From Rugalucina vietnamica (taxonomy: Eukaryota; Mollusca; Bivalvia; Lucinida; Lucinidae), in the NCBI GenBank assembly GCA_964017185.1, contig OZ024869.1:57190761-57254760 (forward strand): a DNA stretch of 64,000 nt, given 5' to 3'. The notes under the pieces were generated by a model. The model had not been told where the DNA came from. It searched no databases and saw nothing but the letters and a program-made list of their open reading frames with translations. The position numbers were made by a program, and so were the translations under genes. Positions 51,298 to 56,648 of this stretch are shown piece after piece. Position 1 is the stretch's first letter; each line of letters starts with the position of its first letter.

Positions 51298-51883
51298 TGG
51301 ATGGCGAGTGATAAGCATTCGATGATGTTTATATTTTCATCTGAATGATTTAGCCGTGGTGGCCTAATGGATAGCGTATTCGCTTAGCAATCAAGAGGTT
51401 GCGGGTTCGATACCCGACTGGTACATATGCATGTATTGTTGGTGACGAATATTCACCTTGCTGCAATAAAGGCAAACCGCCCATAGGGATGCAACAACAT
51501 TGAGCACATGTTCATAAACGTGTTGGCAGTAAATAAAACGGTCACTTCTTTCGTTTGTCAGTTATGACACTTTATCTGACAGATCATATTGCAAGGGCAA
51601 TGTCCCGTGCCAGATATAGGAGGTCAGTATCTGTATTCCTTCTGACAAGTGAACGTAAATGAGCGTCATCAGCAACTACTGAAACAAACCATTGATCTAG
51701 CTTACCTTAATGTAGCATGTAGCTTATACTATCGGCGACCTGTTTTTAACTATAGACACAAGTTTCATTTATGCTAATTTCCATCCATTTGTTTTGCAGG
51801 CAAAGCTACTGTCGGACAACGCTTGTACATTTCTGGGTTTGGACAAAATCAAATATGGACGTGGTTGTAAAACCGATATTTAG
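5756..51883 (+). CDS. ACMSD: ACMSD, nine-exon gene (whole span)
   Basis: Encodes 2-amino-3-carboxymuconate-6-semialdehyde decarboxylase, a cytosolic zinc enzyme of the amidohydrolase superfamily. It diverts the kynurenine-pathway intermediate ACMS to 2-aminomuconate semialdehyde and so limits quinolinate and NAD+ synthesis. Nine exons join without a frame break to 343 codons plus stop; the human enzyme has 336 residues. Visible catalytic residues: HxH at 6 and 8, Arg48, His175 (FVHPWD), His225 (CFAHGGGAF) and Asp292 (SDYPFP). These correspond to known ACMSD metal and substrate ligands. Intron phases are 0,0,1,0,1,1,0,0. Introns 2, 5 and 7 are very large (16.5, 13.8 and 11.8 kb) and repeat-filled, while introns 3, 4, 6 and 8 are 340-560 bp. 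The exon 5 donor and exon 8 acceptor have each spawned a minisatellite. The gene looks intact. Confidence 0.95.
5813..7203 (+). other. ACMSD intron 1
   Basis: AT-rich, with the second arm of the exon-1-flanking inverted repeat near 5989-6075. No gene is seen. The short open frames at 6416-7133 have no recognisable protein content. The acceptor is TGTGTGACTCAG|AGG. Confidence 0.7.
7204..7398 (+). CDS. ACMSD: ACMSD exon 2
   Basis: Codes residues 20-84, from [10 protein letters not shown] to TVPVMFSYW. It includes Arg48 in the GGKFFRK segment, the counterpart of the substrate-contacting Arg47 of the human enzyme, and the strongly conserved RIREMD and [14 protein letters not shown] blocks. Borders are CAG|AGG and TGG|GTAAG, both phase 0. 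An open frame runs through the donor for a few more codons, but the family homology stops exactly at the splice site. Confidence 0.94.
7528..7559. repeat. Poly-T tract (intron 2)
   Basis: About 32 T in a row, possibly the tail of a retroposed copy on the minus strand. Confidence 0.85.
7561..8100. repeat. CpG-bearing ACG-rich repeat with 90-bp duplication
   Basis: Dense in ACGT/AACG words, unlike the surrounding intron. A 90-bp unit beginning AACGGGATAAACGTGAGG is tandemly duplicated at 7581-7670 and 7671-7757. Similar ACG-rich sequence occurs at about 22240-22690, suggesting a dispersed family. No protein is credible here; the long minus-strand frame follows from the duplication. Confidence 0.6.
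8222..9731 (+). repeat. 450-bp repeat family, copy B (complete)
   Basis: Opens with AGAGGACCAATGGTCCTATA and closes with the hairpin GTGAGCCTTCGGCTCAGGTG followed by AGCTAAAA. Between them lie three tandem ~455-bp units, each with GACCTTGCC(G/A)TAAAAT..GGTCAAGGTCAT, ATGGCGGCCATC and a TATACATGTATAT block. GACGACGGACGACGACGGACG precedes the tail. This copy defines the head and tail of the family. Confidence 0.8.
9804..9827. repeat. Poly-A tract
   Basis: About 24 A in a row, soon after the tail of copy B. Confidence 0.85.
9976..10093. repeat. 118-bp hairpin palindrome
   Basis: The two arms of about 58 bp (CCTCGTATCAACCCGAGAA.. and its near reverse complement) meet at GGGCC-GAA-GGCCC. Each arm repeats GTATCAGCCCTCGA or TATCAGCCCGAGGG twice. 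Probably a miniature foldback element. A strong cruciform or RNA hairpin is expected. Confidence 0.85.
10307..10790. mobile_element. CpG-rich MITE, copy 1 (3'-truncated)
   Basis: Starts CTAAAACAGCAGTCACACA, followed by TAGCGTATAAGTGAAACGCG. It contains dozens of CGCG/GCGTGT words. It matches copy 2 at an offset of about 503 bp but stops after GGGACGTA, so it lacks the inverted 3' end. Frames on both strands are composition artefacts. Confidence 0.75.
10810..11475. mobile_element. CpG-rich MITE, copy 2 (complete)
   Basis: The left terminus AACAGCAGTCACACAGTAGCG pairs with the right terminus CGTTACTGTGTGACTGCTGTT. The ~665-bp body is packed with CG dinucleotides in an otherwise AT-rich intron. 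There is no ORF, so the element is non-autonomous. A third copy lies at 60153-60806. Confidence 0.8.
11476..12540. other. Intron 2 sequence, nothing seen
   Basis: AT-rich with frequent stops. Some GATATGG/GATACG words recur at 11525-11660, but no repeat unit or gene can be supported. Confidence 0.5.
13284..13325. repeat. (AAT)n microsatellite
   Basis: About 14 AAT/ATA trinucleotides in the left foldback arm. Confidence 0.9.
16233..16295. repeat. (AAAT)n microsatellite
   Basis: About 15 AAAT tetranucleotides in the right foldback arm. Confidence 0.9.
17111..17679. other. Intron 2 sequence, nothing seen
   Basis: AT-rich; no gene, and no clear partner in the opposite foldback arm. Confidence 0.4.
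17685..20859. mobile_element. 3.2-kb TIR DNA transposon, TSD TATAC
   Basis: Terminal inverted repeats of 110 bp (17685-17794 and 20750-20859) begin CACGGGGGTGATTCAATTGA and differ at only about two positions. They are flanked by the direct 5-bp duplication TATAC (17680-17684 and 20860-20864), so the ends are well defined. GCTGTCGT(C/T) and TACGGCTGTCG motifs recur in the TIRs and subterminally (near 18120, 18173, 20381 and 20752) in mirrored orientation, as expected of transposase-binding repeats. The interior has no open frame longer than about 90 codons, so the element is non-autonomous. The CAC start and 5-bp duplication recall Transib-type elements, but the duplication is AT-rich and no transposase is present. 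Superfamily left open. Confidence 0.88.
20880..21620 (-). mobile_element. Possible non-LTR retrotransposon 3' fragment
   Basis: The minus-strand frame 21619-21266 (117 codons) looks like a frameshifted C-terminal tail of a mollusc LINE (..SCPDDEVFW.. motif). It is followed by an AT-rich 3' region with a GGAGAGCACATAG box like that in the LINE tail at 44071. No RT motif is seen. Tentative. Confidence 0.3.
21621..23341. other. Intron 2 sequence with repeat fragments
   Basis: Around 21885-21985, GATATCAGTGA-like words recur five or so times (short tandem). 22240-22690 is ACG-rich like 7561-8100. The rest is AT-rich without a gene. The 99-codon frame at 22021 has no recognisable features. Confidence 0.45.
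23342..23575. mobile_element. 234-bp MITE, copy 1
   Basis: The ends GAGCCGCCCCATGGGAAAAC and GTTTTCCCACGAGGCGGCTC are imperfect inverted repeats. The interior holds a long palindrome around GCTTCGCAGTAACTGCGAAGC, extended by CGAAAACAAAGGCGC on each side. It is the same length as the copy at 62045-62278 and highly similar. No ORF. Confidence 0.85.
23576..23873. other. End of ACMSD intron 2
   Basis: AT-rich tail of the intron with no distinct repeat. It ends in an AT-rich TATTATTAG acceptor with a poor pyrimidine tract. Confidence 0.5.
23874..24033 (+). CDS. ACMSD: ACMSD exon 3
   Basis: Codes residues 85-137 and the first base of codon 138: [16 protein letters not shown].. to ..CKYELG. Conserved blocks are [10 protein letters not shown] and the helix after it. 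Borders are TAG|GCC and CTGG|GTACG, phase 1 at the 3' end. The acceptor is weak by eye, but the reading frame and homology fix it. Confidence 0.93.
24034..24375 (+). other. ACMSD intron 3
   Basis: 342 bp. Near 24075 there is a tRNA A-box-like GGTAGCTCAGTCAGGAGCAA with no convincing B box, perhaps a truncated SINE head. The acceptor is TTTTTTGCAG. Confidence 0.6.
24376..24452 (+). CDS. ACMSD: ACMSD exon 4
   Basis: Completes codon 138 and codes to residue 163: [16 protein letters not shown].. ending ..[15 protein letters not shown] matches the conserved barrel strand of the family. Donor GCG|GTAAAG, phase 0. Confidence 0.93.
24453..24856 (+). other. ACMSD intron 4
   Basis: 404 bp, no repeat recognised. 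It ends in TTACATGCAG. Confidence 0.6.
24857..24950 (+). CDS. ACMSD: ACMSD exon 5
   Basis: Codes residues 164-194 and the first base of 195: [18 protein letters not shown].. to ..YWLPWLV. His175 in FVHPWD is a zinc ligand. The exon ends at CTGGTAG|GTGAGTA, a strong U1-matching donor. Its last ~20 bases plus ~21 bases of intron form the 41-bp unit of the array that starts here. If splicing skipped this donor, the frame would reach TAA at 24962-24964, five codons into the intron. Confidence 0.95.
24931..35138 (+). repeat. 41-bp minisatellite made of the exon 5 splice donor
   Basis: The array starts inside exon 5 and continues to 35138, interrupted only by a 530-bp block at 29814-30343. The consensus unit is ATTGGTTGCCATGGCTGGTAG, then GTGAGTACATGTAGGTTATC. 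The first half is coding sequence (residues YWLPWLV) and the second half is the intron start. By length there are roughly 230 units. Common variants are GCC/GTC before ATGGCTGG, an inserted CATGTA giving a 47-bp unit, GTAAGTTATC for GTAGGTTATC, and GTCGAGTAC. Almost every unit keeps the GGTGAGTA donor core. Because 41 is not a multiple of 3 and each unit brings an in-frame stop, the array cannot be coding. The minus-strand frames through it are periodic artefacts. Confidence 0.97.
29814..30343. repeat. 530-bp block, copy 1, inside the minisatellite
   Basis: Unique sequence starting TCTTTCGAGAAGG and ending CTTTTCACG, joined on both sides to 41-bp units. It is nearly identical (three differences noticed) to 35139-35668, at a constant offset of 5325 bp. 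The right join creates ACG|GTGAGTA. A minus-strand frame (..[10 protein letters not shown]..) is present in both copies but is short and unrecognised. Confidence 0.93.
35139..35668. repeat. 530-bp block, copy 2, end of the array
   Basis: The same block as copy 1, but followed by non-repeat sequence. This is probably the original right flank of the minisatellite, and the internal copy arose by unequal exchange. Confidence 0.93.
35750..37722 (+). repeat. 450-bp repeat family, copy C
   Basis: Head CCAGAGGACCAATGGTCCTG at 35750. GACCTTGCC, ATGGC(G/A)ACCATC and TATACATGTATAT landmarks recur. Tail GTGAGCCTAAACGGCTCAGT. The copy is interrupted by the inverted-repeat element at 36086-36839. Confidence 0.75.
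36086..36839. mobile_element. 754-bp MITE with CCCAAAAAATAC repeats, TSD TATGGG
   Basis: The inverted ends CCCCAGGGGGGTACTCT.. and ..AGAGTACCCCCCCCCCTGGGG are flanked by the direct 6-bp TATGGG (36080-36085 and 36840-36845) inside a 450-bp-family unit whose other copies read straight through. About ten copies of CCCAAAAAA(A)TA follow one another from 36149 to 36790. A SINE-tail fragment (GGGACGTTAAATCCCAAATC, near 36317) sits in the middle. No ORF; non-autonomous. Confidence 0.8.
37729..38617 (+). repeat. 450-bp repeat family, copy D
   Basis: Head AGAGGACCAATGGTCCTGTA, two units, GACGACGACGGACAGACGCC before the tail, and tail hairpin GTGAGTCTTCGGCTCAGGTG then AGCTAAAA. It lies directly after copy C, so C and D are a head-to-tail pair. 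Confidence 0.8.
38618..38715 (+). other. End of ACMSD intron 5
   Basis: Unique sequence with a good pyrimidine tract, CTTTCTTTTATTTTCTCAG, before exon 6. Intron 5 totals 13,765 bp. Confidence 0.8.
38716..38811 (+). CDS. ACMSD: ACMSD exon 6
   Basis: Completes Gly195 and codes to the first base of residue 227: [17 protein letters not shown].. to ..KVCFAHG. His225 in CFAHGG is the family's catalytic/metal-site histidine. The donor GGAG|GTATGC is phase 1. The frame is open past the donor, but homology resumes only in exon 7. Confidence 0.94.
38812..39197 (+). other. ACMSD intron 6
   Basis: 386 bp of unremarkable sequence. Acceptor TATTTTCCAG. Confidence 0.7.
39198..39370 (+). CDS. ACMSD: ACMSD exon 7
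   Basis: Codes residues 227-284: [20 protein letters not shown].. to ..LLVDVIGE. It contains the conserved [11 protein letters not shown] loop and the YTDALVHDP block. The donor GAG|GTATCA is phase 0. The methionine upstream at 39155 is intronic and not a start. Confidence 0.95.
39371..39637 (+). other. Start of ACMSD intron 7
   Basis: AT-rich; no feature. Intron 7 runs to 51150. Confidence 0.5.
39638..42416 (-). mobile_element. Non-LTR retrotransposon, fragmented copy 1
   Basis: The minus strand carries frameshifted pieces of the same RT-bearing ORF seen at 53160. 42245-42003 holds the start of the RT domain (..CGFRKDRG.., ..[12 protein letters not shown]..). 41050-40743 holds [20 protein letters not shown]. 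40157-39786 holds the C-terminal [10 protein letters not shown].. to ..[10 protein letters not shown] segment. The 3' end near 39640 carries the TCTCACTAATGAGA hairpin shared by all copies. It is interrupted at 41064-41978 by another repeat. Pseudogene. Confidence 0.82.
41064..41978 (+). mobile_element. Retroelement-like repeat, copy 2
   Basis: The best copy of the repeat seen at 2437. The frame 41058-41324 gives 88 codons with [11 protein letters not shown] and [14 protein letters not shown], and a longer non-coding tail follows. It is nested in the minus-strand LINE: the LINE protein resumes on both sides (QARVQND to the right, YTIRSTTRN to the left). The family is unnamed. Confidence 0.6.
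42417..42855 (+). mobile_element. Retroelement-like repeat, copy 3 (truncated)
   Basis: Begins abruptly at TATAACTTGAATGTTATGCG and runs to GAGGTTATGGCCATGTAAA. It is closely similar to 41220-41660. Its left end abuts the LINE fragment. Confidence 0.65.
42856..43639. other. Intron 7 sequence with repeat fragments
   Basis: 43236-43280 is a minus-strand head fragment of the 450-bp family (CAGGACCATTGGTCCTCTG). Near 43292 there is a tRNA A-box-like GGTGGCTACCTAGCTAGGTA, possibly a SINE head. Otherwise no feature. Confidence 0.45.
43640..44070 (+). repeat. 37-bp minisatellite of the exon 8 acceptor, part 1
   Basis: About eleven units of TTCGTTACAG then GATCGTGTTATATGCGGCTC and TGACTAT. The first ten bases equal the end of intron 7 and the next 27 the start of exon 8. 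One unit near 43850 has a CATGTA insertion. The right end is cut by a LINE fragment. Confidence 0.93.
44071..44955 (-). mobile_element. 5'-truncated LINE tail inside the acceptor array
   Basis: The minus-strand frame 44691-44365 (108 codons) reads ..[20 protein letters not shown].. and ..[14 protein letters not shown].., the common C-terminal region of CR1/Jockey-like non-LTR retrotransposons. DYGSCTWGA-like residues lie upstream, out of frame. 37-bp units abut both ends, so it inserted into the minisatellite. Confidence 0.8.
44956..45080 (+). repeat. 37-bp acceptor minisatellite, part 2
   Basis: About three and a half diverged units between the LINE tail and the TIR element. The last one breaks off at TCTTG followed by the TTATA target site. 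Confidence 0.9.
45269..45352 (+). repeat. tRNA-like module in the left TIR
   Basis: A-box-like TAGTTCAGTAGGTAGAGAG, and a perfect B box GGTTCGAGTCC in a pairing TCCTGGG..CCGGG arm. The anticodon arm is poor. Its inverted partner lies at 50704-50785, so this is part of the TIR and not an independent tRNA gene. Confidence 0.65.
45671..45905 (+). mobile_element. tRNA-derived SINE (Ser/Leu-like head)
   Basis: The head GTGGCCGAGCAGTTCAGAGC resembles the 5' half of class II tRNAs. B box near 45742 (GAGTTCGAGACC). The body has CGGGGTACTCCCGTTTTC and ends in a GGGACGTAAAAC tail typical of mollusc SINEs. Confidence 0.7.
45906..47360. other. Interior of the long-TIR element, no gene
   Basis: AT-rich with several 65-100-codon frames that show no conserved motif. 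Nothing recognisable. Confidence 0.4.
47361..47520 (+). mobile_element. tRNA-derived SINE
   Basis: A-box-like TATGGTGCAGTGGTTATT, B box GGTTTGATCC near 47416, then a body with GTCGGATGAGACTATAAACT and a CAAATCAACAAACC tail. Similar tail sequence occurs near 36317. Confidence 0.72.
47737..47767. repeat. Poly-T tract
   Basis: About 31 T in a row inside the long-TIR element. Confidence 0.85.
47880..48690 (+). repeat. 450-bp repeat family, copy E (headless)
   Basis: Two units with CATGCCAAGTTTCAAAATCA, ATGGCGGCCAT and GACCTTGACC blocks, ending GACGACGGACGGACGACGG and a shortened tail hairpin then GTGAGCTAAAA. The head is missing. It is nested in the long-TIR element. Confidence 0.72.
49465..49640 (-). 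mobile_element. tRNA-derived SINE
   Basis: On the minus strand: GCGGTGGCGTAGTGGTAGGG (A box), GGTTCGATCCC (B box), then GTCCTTGAGCAAGACAC, a central box shared by several animal SINE families. The tail is related to the inverted pair around exon 1. Confidence 0.78.
49754..49802. repeat. (CG)n(TG)n alternating tract
   Basis: About 24 bp of alternating GC followed by about 24 bp of alternating GT. An alternating purine-pyrimidine run, potentially Z-forming. Confidence 0.9.
50704..50785 (-). repeat. tRNA-like module in the right TIR
   Basis: Minus strand: TGTAGCTCAGTAGCTAGCG (A box) and GGGTTCGAGTCCC (perfect B box and T arm). It is a better tRNA match than the left copy, but the acceptor stem does not close well. 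Confidence 0.65.
50973..51178 (+). repeat. 37-bp acceptor minisatellite, part 3, ending in exon 8
   Basis: About five units. The last is the authentic intron 7/exon 8 junction, after which sequence changes from GACTATTTC to GACTATCCC. The two decoys next to the real acceptor read TTAAAG|G and TTACAAG rather than TTACAG|G. Confidence 0.94.
51151..51246 (+). CDS. ACMSD: ACMSD exon 8
   Basis: Codes residues 285-316: [20 protein letters not shown].. to ..ADEVK. Asp292 in SDYPFP is the family's metal-site aspartate. Both borders are phase 0. The first 27 bases are repeated upstream in the 37-bp array, and the donor AAG|GTGCTC runs straight into a (TC)n tract, so both edges are unusual. Confidence 0.95.
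51248..51299. repeat. (TC)n microsatellite at the exon 8 donor
   Basis: About 24 TC dinucleotides begin four bases after the exon end and occupy donor positions +4 onward. Confidence 0.93.
51356..51535 (+). mobile_element. tRNA-Arg-like SINE (intron 8)
   Basis: GTGGCCTAATGGATAGCG (A box) and GCGGGTTCGATACCCG (B box in a good T arm) give a tRNA-Arg-like head. A 3' body with AAAGGCAAACCGCCC follows. The acceptor ends mispair, so it is probably a SINE and not a tRNA gene. Confidence 0.65.
51800..51883 (+). CDS. ACMSD: ACMSD exon 9 (terminal)
   Basis: Codes residues 317-343: [20 protein letters not shown].. then stop TAG. The NA..FLGL helix is the family's C-terminal signature. The acceptor TTGTTTTGCAG is strong. 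No canonical AATAAA is visible in the following 100 bp. Confidence 0.93.
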   Translation, partial: AKLLSDNACTFLGLDKIKYGRGCKTDI

Positions 51884-52091
51884 AACAGTTTGAAGTCTTA
51901 TAAAGTATTCGAAAACGTATAGATGAAATTGCCTAATCGCTATCAAGATAACTAATAACTAATTGCAAGAACCTTACATGATATACAGAAAAAAAACAAG
52001 ACTTTTTGAAACATCGGGCCTCCTTTATACCATTTCTTGTCACGTGATTTTGTAAAATATGTTGGAAGCAAAAGATCGTTGTAGGGAAAAT

Positions 52092-52130
<39 letters not shown>

Positions 52131-53134
52131 CAGAAAACTAAATCATGTAGTCATATTAGGAAACCCTATGATTAATAGCTACTTACTGTACGCAATGGAA
52201 GTGCTTGATCAGCCTGGTTAGAGTTCTAGTCAATACTCGGCTGACGTTCCTTTCTGTTGCTGTGTCTGGGTGTAGCTCATGTATTATCAATGCATCTGTC
52301 ACTCACGTGAAGAATGAATATATGTTAATGTATGTTAATGGCGACATTTAGTTATTTGTTTCTGATGATTAATGTTTGATTACATCCGTGTTTTAAATAG
52401 TTATTAATATTAATATAAATGTATATGAAGTTGAAGTGTAATTGGTTTGTGATATAGCCCAGTCTTGACCTCCGACTGGTCGGGAGTTAAACTAGACAAC
52501 AATCATGATTGTGCAGTATGCGAAAGAAACATCAGTATACTAAACTGTTGTGCAAATGCAGTTAATCAGTTGCAAAATTACCAAATAAGCAAACATCAAG
52601 AATCATTGCTGAAACCGACACATTTAAAACAAGAAAGAAAAAGAACCACAATTGAAGTATCCCATTGGAACGTTCAGTAATACAATATTACTGGGAGAAG
52701 ATGAGTCTTAAACTGGTTTAACGGATGCCTAACTTCACCCTCGGCTTTTTTAAGTAAAGAAAAAACAAAAACACAAAAGGCCACTTGTTTAGTTCATATA
52801 GTGAATATCCTACTAGTCATTAAATATCACGGTCTAATAAATAAATCACGACAGCACCATGGTTTAATCAAAGACTAGAACAGATACAACAAGTTGCATG
52901 GTAACTGGAGATAACACCACCACTGAAAATCTGAAGCAAATCAGATACACCAGTTGAGCCTCTGTGCTCTTAGCAACAGACAAGAAAGCTTCCACCCAAA
53001 CGAGCTAAAATGAATGGCTTTGAGGCATACAATTAAAGAAGGTCAAAACCTAAGCACACAGACTGTCGCATACAGACATTACATTTGTAATGTAGAAGGC
53101 TTCAGATTCCAAGATGGTTTTTCATCGTGCCGCT
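51884..53134. other. ACMSD 3' flank, no gene
   Basis: AT-rich. A poly-T tract of about 40 lies at 52090-52130. A short minus-strand fragment of the retroelement-like repeat lies near 52690-52745 (TAAACTGGTTTAACGGATGC). No polyadenylation site can be fixed. Confidence 0.45.
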
Positions 53135-54512
53135 AATTAGTAGAATCGTCCAATCTTTGTTCATCTTGATCAGAATGGACTTATCCCAGAAAGTCAATGT
53201 GGATTCAGAAAAGACAGAGGGACAATAAACATGATCTTCACAGTCACAGCAAGACAGCTTCAAGTAAATGCCAAGAACAGAATGTAGATCTATACATGGC
53301 GTTTGTCGACCTCACCAAAGCTTTTGACACAGTTAGTCGTGATGGACTCTGGAAAATCATGGCCAAGTTTTGCTGTCCATCCAGATTTATAGCAATGGTG
53401 CGGCAATTTCATGATGGTATGCAAGCACGTGTGCAAAATGATGGAGAGTTCTCTGAACCCTTTGAGGTAACGAATGGGGTCAAACGGGGCTGTGTTATGG
53501 CGCCAACAATGTTCAGCATGATGTTTTCTGCCATGCTCATGGATGCTTTTCAGGACAGTGACACTGGTTTTCCAATCAGGTACCGTTTTTGATGGCAATA
53601 TATTCAACCTTAGAAGATTGCAAGCCAAAACTAAGGTGCAGACTGATGTGCTAGATGAGCTCCTCTATGCAGATGATATGGACAAAAACTGAAAGTTTTT
53701 GATCAATTCATCTACCTGGCAAGCACTCTTTCCAGAGCAGTGCACATTGATGATGAGGTCACTGCCAGAATTGCAAAAGCCAGTGTGACATTCGGAAGAC
53801 TCCGTGCAAATGTCTGGGAGCGTAGTGGAATCAAGCTTGACACCAAGCTGAAAGTCTACAAGGCTGTGGTACTGCCAACCCTCTTGTATGCATGTGAGAC
53901 CTGGACAGTATACCAGCGTCAAGAGACTTAACCATTTCCACTTAAGCTGTTTTAGAAAGCTGTCAAAAATCAAGTGGCAAGACAAGATTCCAGACACGGA
54001 GGTCCTGAAGAAAGTAGGGATGCAAAGCATGCTTACTGTCTTAAAGCTAGCACAGCTAAGGTGGACTGGCCATGTTATAAGAATGCCTGATGAGCGATTT
54101 CCAAAGAAAGTCTCCTGAGGGAAAGCGCTCTCAAGGTGGCCAGAAGAAACGCTTCAAAGACACTCTCAAAGCCCTTCTGAAGGATTTCGACAAGCCAATT
54201 GGGTCTTAGGAACAGACTGCACAGGAACGATCAAAGTGGCGAGGTCTCGTCAACAAAGGAGCAGCTCTCTATGAAAAAAGAGAATCTGTGAAGCTGAAAG
54301 AAAGCGCAGAGAACGCAAAGCCAATACCAAAGGACCATCAGCTGTTTCCATGACAATGACTTGCTCTACTTGCAACCGACAGTTTAGAGCTAGAATTGGC
54401 CTAGTCAGCCATCGAAGAACTCACCAACACACACGAACCTATTCATGAAATAATGATGGTCTTTCTCATTAGTGAGAGACGAACGACAATTAGTAGAATC
54501 GTCCAATCTTTG
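53135..54512 (+). mobile_element. 5'-truncated LINE with 25-bp target duplication
   Basis: The insertion 53160-54487 is bracketed by a perfect 25-bp direct repeat (53135-53159 and 54488-54512, AATTAGTAGAATCG..TTTG). Plus-strand RT pieces follow one another with frameshifts: [43 protein letters not shown], the YADD catalytic box near 53665, then a C-terminal WTGHVIRMP domain and a final Cys/His finger (C..C..H..H) near 54360-54425. The 3' end is a TCTCATTAGTGAGA hairpin without a poly-A tail. Inactive. Confidence 0.9.
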
Positions 54513-55332
54513 ATCCGCCTCAGGTCAGTCGTGTCCTACAACCTTACTCCTTTTCAATGGTCAATGAATGTCAAATTCATTTATTCTTGGTTTGTAGAAG
54601 ATGTATACTTTCAATATATACTTAAGTTAGGTTGATTAAATCATAATTATGTCACTGATGATTTAATCATTCCGGTGAAAGAATTTTTTGAACTTTCCGG
54701 TCGTGATTTTGTACTTTTCTAAACCCTTTAGAGCATGGATAATGTTCATTTTATCATCCTGACAGTAAATGTTATTGGTTTTAATTACATATTTATAGTA
54801 TAGCTAGATCTCGCACTATTTTTAAGAAGAAACGGTATAAACAGGATTTTTTTTTCAGTATATAACTATATACATTATAGTCAGAAAAGAAACTGGTGTT
54901 GTGACACCTTAATATACTAGAGCACATCATAACTTATGTTGTATTACCTGGTTCATACTGGCTCTGTATAATTAGTTTTCTGTCACAAACCTCATATCGT
55001 AGTTGTCATTCCATCCGCATTCTCTTTCGTTACTCTAACAATGTCTTGGTCAAAGCTGCGTATCTGCAGAATCAAAATGTACCGTACCTGGACATATATG
55101 GTATTCAAAAACACCAACCTCGCAATAAACACGTCAAAACAAGCCGTTTTATGCCATAGTTTGTGATATCGTAAAGACCCTCCCTTTCTTGTAAACAAAC
55201 GCACTTGAATAAAAAAGAAAGAAATGCCTCAGAAATGTGTCGACAGCTCAAATGTACACCAAATCGGGTTAGTTTTTACAATGATATACACGTATATAAA
55301 GCATACGCGTGTATTAGATCACCGATTCAGTT
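54513..55332. other. Intergenic, nothing seen
   Basis: AT-rich with no gene or recognised repeat. Confidence 0.5.
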
Positions 55333-55565
55333 TAGCTCATCCGAAACGTTAGGCTCACATGGTGACCCATGGTGAACTTATAAATTTAGTATACAAATGA
55401 TCCGTCGTGCGTCCACACATTTCAAAGGTCTTCTCTGAAATCGCTTGGCCACTGTGAACCAAGCTTTATGGTTAGGGGGTGGTAACGAAAGTTTGTTCGC
55501 GAGATCTTGGTCATGTGCTCTGTCAAGATGTCCACTCTGCTCAAAACCTTTCCTTCCAGATCGAG
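55333..55565 (-). repeat. 450-bp repeat family, fragment F
   Basis: Tail-side fragment on the minus strand: GGCTCACATGGTGA near 55350, TCAAAGGTCTTCTCTGAAAT at 55421 and TTGGTCATGTG near 55507. Diverged and truncated. Confidence 0.5.
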
Positions 55566-56247
55566 TCAGCCAATCTCTAATTTGACATAATTTACGCCAT
55601 AACAAGCCCAAAAGGAGAAAAAAATAACTTAAAACTTTATCACCAAATCATCCATGAACATGTTGACAGGAGAAAAAGTTAAAACATGATCTGATCATTC
55701 GTCTCTCACCAATGAGAATGACTATCTTTATGTCTTGAATATTGGATTTGCATGTGTGTTGATAAGTTCTTTGATGGCTGACTTGGCTATTTCTGGCTCC
55801 AAACTGTCGGTTGCAAGTGGAGCAAGTCAATGTCAAGGAATCAACAGGTTACCCATTGGTCTTGGCTTTGCGTTCTCTGTGCTTTCTGTTAGCTTCACAG
55901 ACTCTCGTTTCTTCATAATGAGCTGCTCCTTTGTTGATGAGACCAGTTTGATAGACCCTGTGCAGCCTGTTCCCAAGACTGTATTGGTATGTCGAAATCC
56001 TTCAGAGAGGCTTTAAGGGTGTCTTTGTAGCGATTCTTCAGGCCACCTTGAGAGCGTTTTCCCTCCTGTAATTATCCATAGAAAACTCTTTGGAAGTCTC
56101 TCATTAGGCATTCTTATAACATGGCCAGTCCATTTTATTTGTACTAGCTTAAAACTGTATGCATGTTTTTGCACCCCTGCCTTTTTCAGGATCTCAGTGT
56201 CTGGAAACTTGTCTTGCCATTTGATTTTAATAGCTTTCTCAAACAGC

Positions 56248-56291
<44 letters not shown>
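56248..56291. repeat. (TTA)n microsatellite
   Basis: About 14 TTA trinucleotides inside LINE copy 3. Confidence 0.92.
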
Positions 56292-56648
56292 TTATATTAT
56301 GATTATAAGTGGAAATGTTACATGGCGTTGGTATACCGCCCATGTATCACATGCATAAAAGAGGACTGGCAGAACTATAGCCTTGTTGACTTTCAGTTTG
56401 GTGTCCAGCTTGATTCCTTTTCGCTCCTAGACATTTGCACGGAGTCTTCCAAATGCCACGCTGGCTTTTGCGATTCTTGCTGTAACCTCATCATCAATGT
56501 GCACTGCTCTGGAGAGAGTGCTTCCCAGGTAGGTTAATTTATCGATCACATTTTTGTCCATTTACAGAGATGGTTCATTGTATGGTCTTCTAGGTGCTGG
56601 TTGGTGTACAACCTCTGTCTTCTTTATGTTTATTATAAGATCATAGTT

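Noticed and set aside
51356-51430. Functional tRNA genes (also 45269, 45671, 47361, 49560, 50704, 3719)
   Set aside because: A and B boxes are present, but acceptor or anticodon stems pair poorly and SINE bodies or TIR sequence follow, so SINE or element parts fit better.
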